Assembly: GCA_964634355.1 (NCBI GenBank)
Contig: CAZWIF010000029.1
Coordinates: 1-15,270 of the forward strand
Reading direction: 5' to 3'
Length of the DNA stretch: 15,270 nucleotides
Source of the DNA: CAKPSH01 sp964634355
Lineage (GTDB): Bacteria > Bacillota > Clostridia > TANB77 > CAG-508
The translations under genes were made by a program, and so were the position numbers. Of the stretch, positions 14,043 to 15,270 are shown piece by piece. The notes below the pieces were generated by a model. The model was not told the DNA's origin, did no database searches, and saw only the letters and a list, made by a program, of their open reading frames with translations. How positions within the stretch are numbered: position 1 is the stretch's first letter; every line of letters begins with the position of its first letter.

Positions 14043-15268
14043 TTTTTTCTCCTAATAATCCAATCTTTTTCACATTTTATTGGTAGCTTAATTCTTACTT
14101 TTTGACCAGCCTTTCCAGGGCTTACATCGTCTATCTCTTCTTCTGTTTCATAATCCCATAATTTGTCAATATCAAATTTATGAACATCAATCGTTCCAGG
14201 TATTATTATTTCTAAAGTATCTCCAACTGTTAACTTATTTTTGATTTCTATAACAGATCTATTTGTATTATACTCAACAACCTTTCCTCCGAATTCGTAA
14301 TCTGGATTATATTGCTTTCCCTCAAATTCTTGGAAGTCTTTATTATTTCTATCATTAAAATAGAAAGTAGTCAAGCTTCTTGTTTTAACTTTATCTATTT
14401 CATTTAAATATTTTGTGTAATCATAATTTTCTGGATTTTCTAGATAATCGTCTATTGCATTTCTATAAGCATTTATAACGCTTGCAAGGTAATATTCTGT
14501 TTTTAATCTTCCTTCTATCTTTAAACTATCAACACCCATATCAATTATTTCAGGTATTTCTTTTAACAAGCATAAGTCTTTTGAAGAAAATATATAAGTC
14601 CCTTTTTCATCATACTCTACCGGCATTAAGTTTCCTGGATTATTTTTTTCTTCTACATATAAATTATATGCCCACCTACAGCTTTGAGCGCAATCTCCTA
14701 AATTTGCACTTCTTGATGCTAAAAAATCACTTAAAAAACAACGTCCTGAATATCCAAAACATAAAGCTCCATGCACAAAAATCTCTGTTTCCAATCCAAT
14801 TGGGGTACTATCAATTATATATTTTATCTGTTCTTTTGATAATTCCCTCGCTAAAATTACTCTTTTAGCCCCATTTCTATACCAAAACATAGCATCATGA
14901 GCACTAACAGTATTTGCCTGTGTGCTTATATGAATATCTATATCCGGAGCCTCCTGTTGTAATATATCAATAACCCCTCCATCAGAAGCAATAATACCAT
15001 CAACCTTTAACTCGTTTAACATCCTAGCTTGCTTTCTTATTTCATCATATGTCTCATCCCATGCATAAATATTTATAGCAGCATATACCTTTTTACCTAT
15101 GCCATGTGCATACTTTATTGTATCGGCCAAATCATTATCATTTACTTCAGCTCTACTTCTTAAAGAAAGTGATGCAGTACCGCAATACACAGCATCTGCT
15201 CCATACATAAATGCAATCTTAGCTTTCTCAAAAGACCCAGCTGGTGCTAATAATTCTGGCTTTTTCAT
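14039..15268 (-). CDS. Peptidase U32 family protein (TrhP/YrrN-YrrO-like, probable tRNA wobble-uridine hydroxylation)
   Basis: A 409-residue, apparently complete protein beginning MKKPELLAPAGSFEKAKIAF, the standard start of this family; only two bases lie beyond its ATG, so its ribosome binding site is off the window. The U32 signature EIFVHGALCFGYSGRCFLS covers 162-180. Cys170, Cys177, Cys193 and Cys197 match the cysteines proposed to hold an Fe-S cluster. SLKIEGRLK lies at 248-256, and a small beta-rich C-terminal domain follows from about 325. Despite the 'peptidase' name, members such as E. coli TrhP and B. subtilis YrrN/YrrO take part in prephenate-dependent 5-hydroxyuridine formation at tRNA position 34; others (RlhA) hydroxylate 23S rRNA. 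I favour the TrhP-like role from length and N-terminus, but the exact target is not proven. Confidence 0.9.
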   Translation of the reverse strand: MKKPELLAPAGSFEKAKIAFMYGADAVYCGTASLSLRSRAEVNDNDLADTIKYAHGIGKKVYAAINIYAWDETYDEIRKQARMLNELKVDGIIASDGGVIDILQQEAPDIDIHISTQANTVSAHDAMFWYRNGAKRVILARELSKEQIKYIIDSTPIGLETEIFVHGALCFGYSGRCFLSDFLASRSANLGDCAQSCRWAYNLYVEEKNNPGNLMPVEYDEKGTYIFSSKDLCLLKEIPEIIDMGVDSLKIEGRLKTEYYLASVINAYRNAIDDYLENPENYDYTKYLNEIDKVKTRSLTTFYFNDRNNKDFQEFEGKQYNPDYEFGGKVVEYNTNRSVIEIKNKLTVGDTLEIIIPGTIDVHKFDIDKLWDYETEEEIDDVSPGKAGQKVRIKLPIKCEKDWIIRRKK

Positions 15269-15270
15269 AT

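Noticed and set aside
14482..14868. A 128-codon plus-strand open frame opposite the U32 gene, and similar ones opposite tdk, the protease and the methyltransferase gene.
   Set aside because: Their composition (Leu/Phe/Tyr/His-rich) is what AT-rich antisense frames give, and they have no ribosome binding site or family match.

Overview
The window is AT-rich, uses the standard code (TGA stops), has strong AGGAG/AAAGGA ribosome binding sites, and carries an LPxTG-anchored surface protein, DUF2975/YozG-type genes and the MEP-pathway enzyme IspG. Together these point to a Gram-positive Bacillota, most likely an uncultured or gut-type Clostridia. I cannot name a species. Coding density is high: no gap without a gene exceeds about 260 bp, and I see no rRNA, tRNA, CRISPR array, prophage or intact transposase.

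Left end (1-1600, minus strand): an rRNA m5C methyltransferase of the RsmB/RsmF family, then a small DtxR-fold regulator whose stop codon overlaps the start of a partial sufC (Fe-S cluster assembly ATPase). A perfect-consensus promoter lies before the regulator and is bracketed by a repeated GTTAGCC motif. The regulator appears to lack most metal ligands of DtxR/MntR proteins but has a C-terminal C-x8-C-x2-C cluster. It is therefore a good candidate for an Fe-S-sensing repressor of its own suf operon, and I consider this the most interesting item in the window.

Middle (1860-7340): a plus-strand CNNM/CorC-type membrane protein converges, across a hairpin terminator, on a minus-strand operon. 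That operon encodes DUF2975, a small XRE/YozG-type regulator, and a polytopic membrane protein with a C-terminal extracytoplasmic Asp-box (sialidase-like) region. The DUF2975 gene and the operon promoter lie between two nearly identical 23-bp direct repeats. Divergent from this operon, ispG stands alone and ends in a 60-bp palindrome.

Right (7346-15268, minus strand): a GTG-initiated, 906-residue secreted papain-like protease has a lectin-like region, three bacterial Ig-like (BIG2) domains and an LPYTG sorting signal. Four 11-bp-phased repeats sit just upstream of its promoter. Beyond it is a co-directional cluster: U32 family protein, tdk (4-bp overlap), nadE, pncB (2-bp gap) and pyrB. NadE and PncB are two steps of NAD salvage from nicotinate, while Tdk and PyrB serve pyrimidine supply. 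The cluster therefore reads as a nucleotide/NAD housekeeping operon led by a tRNA-modification-type U32 protein.
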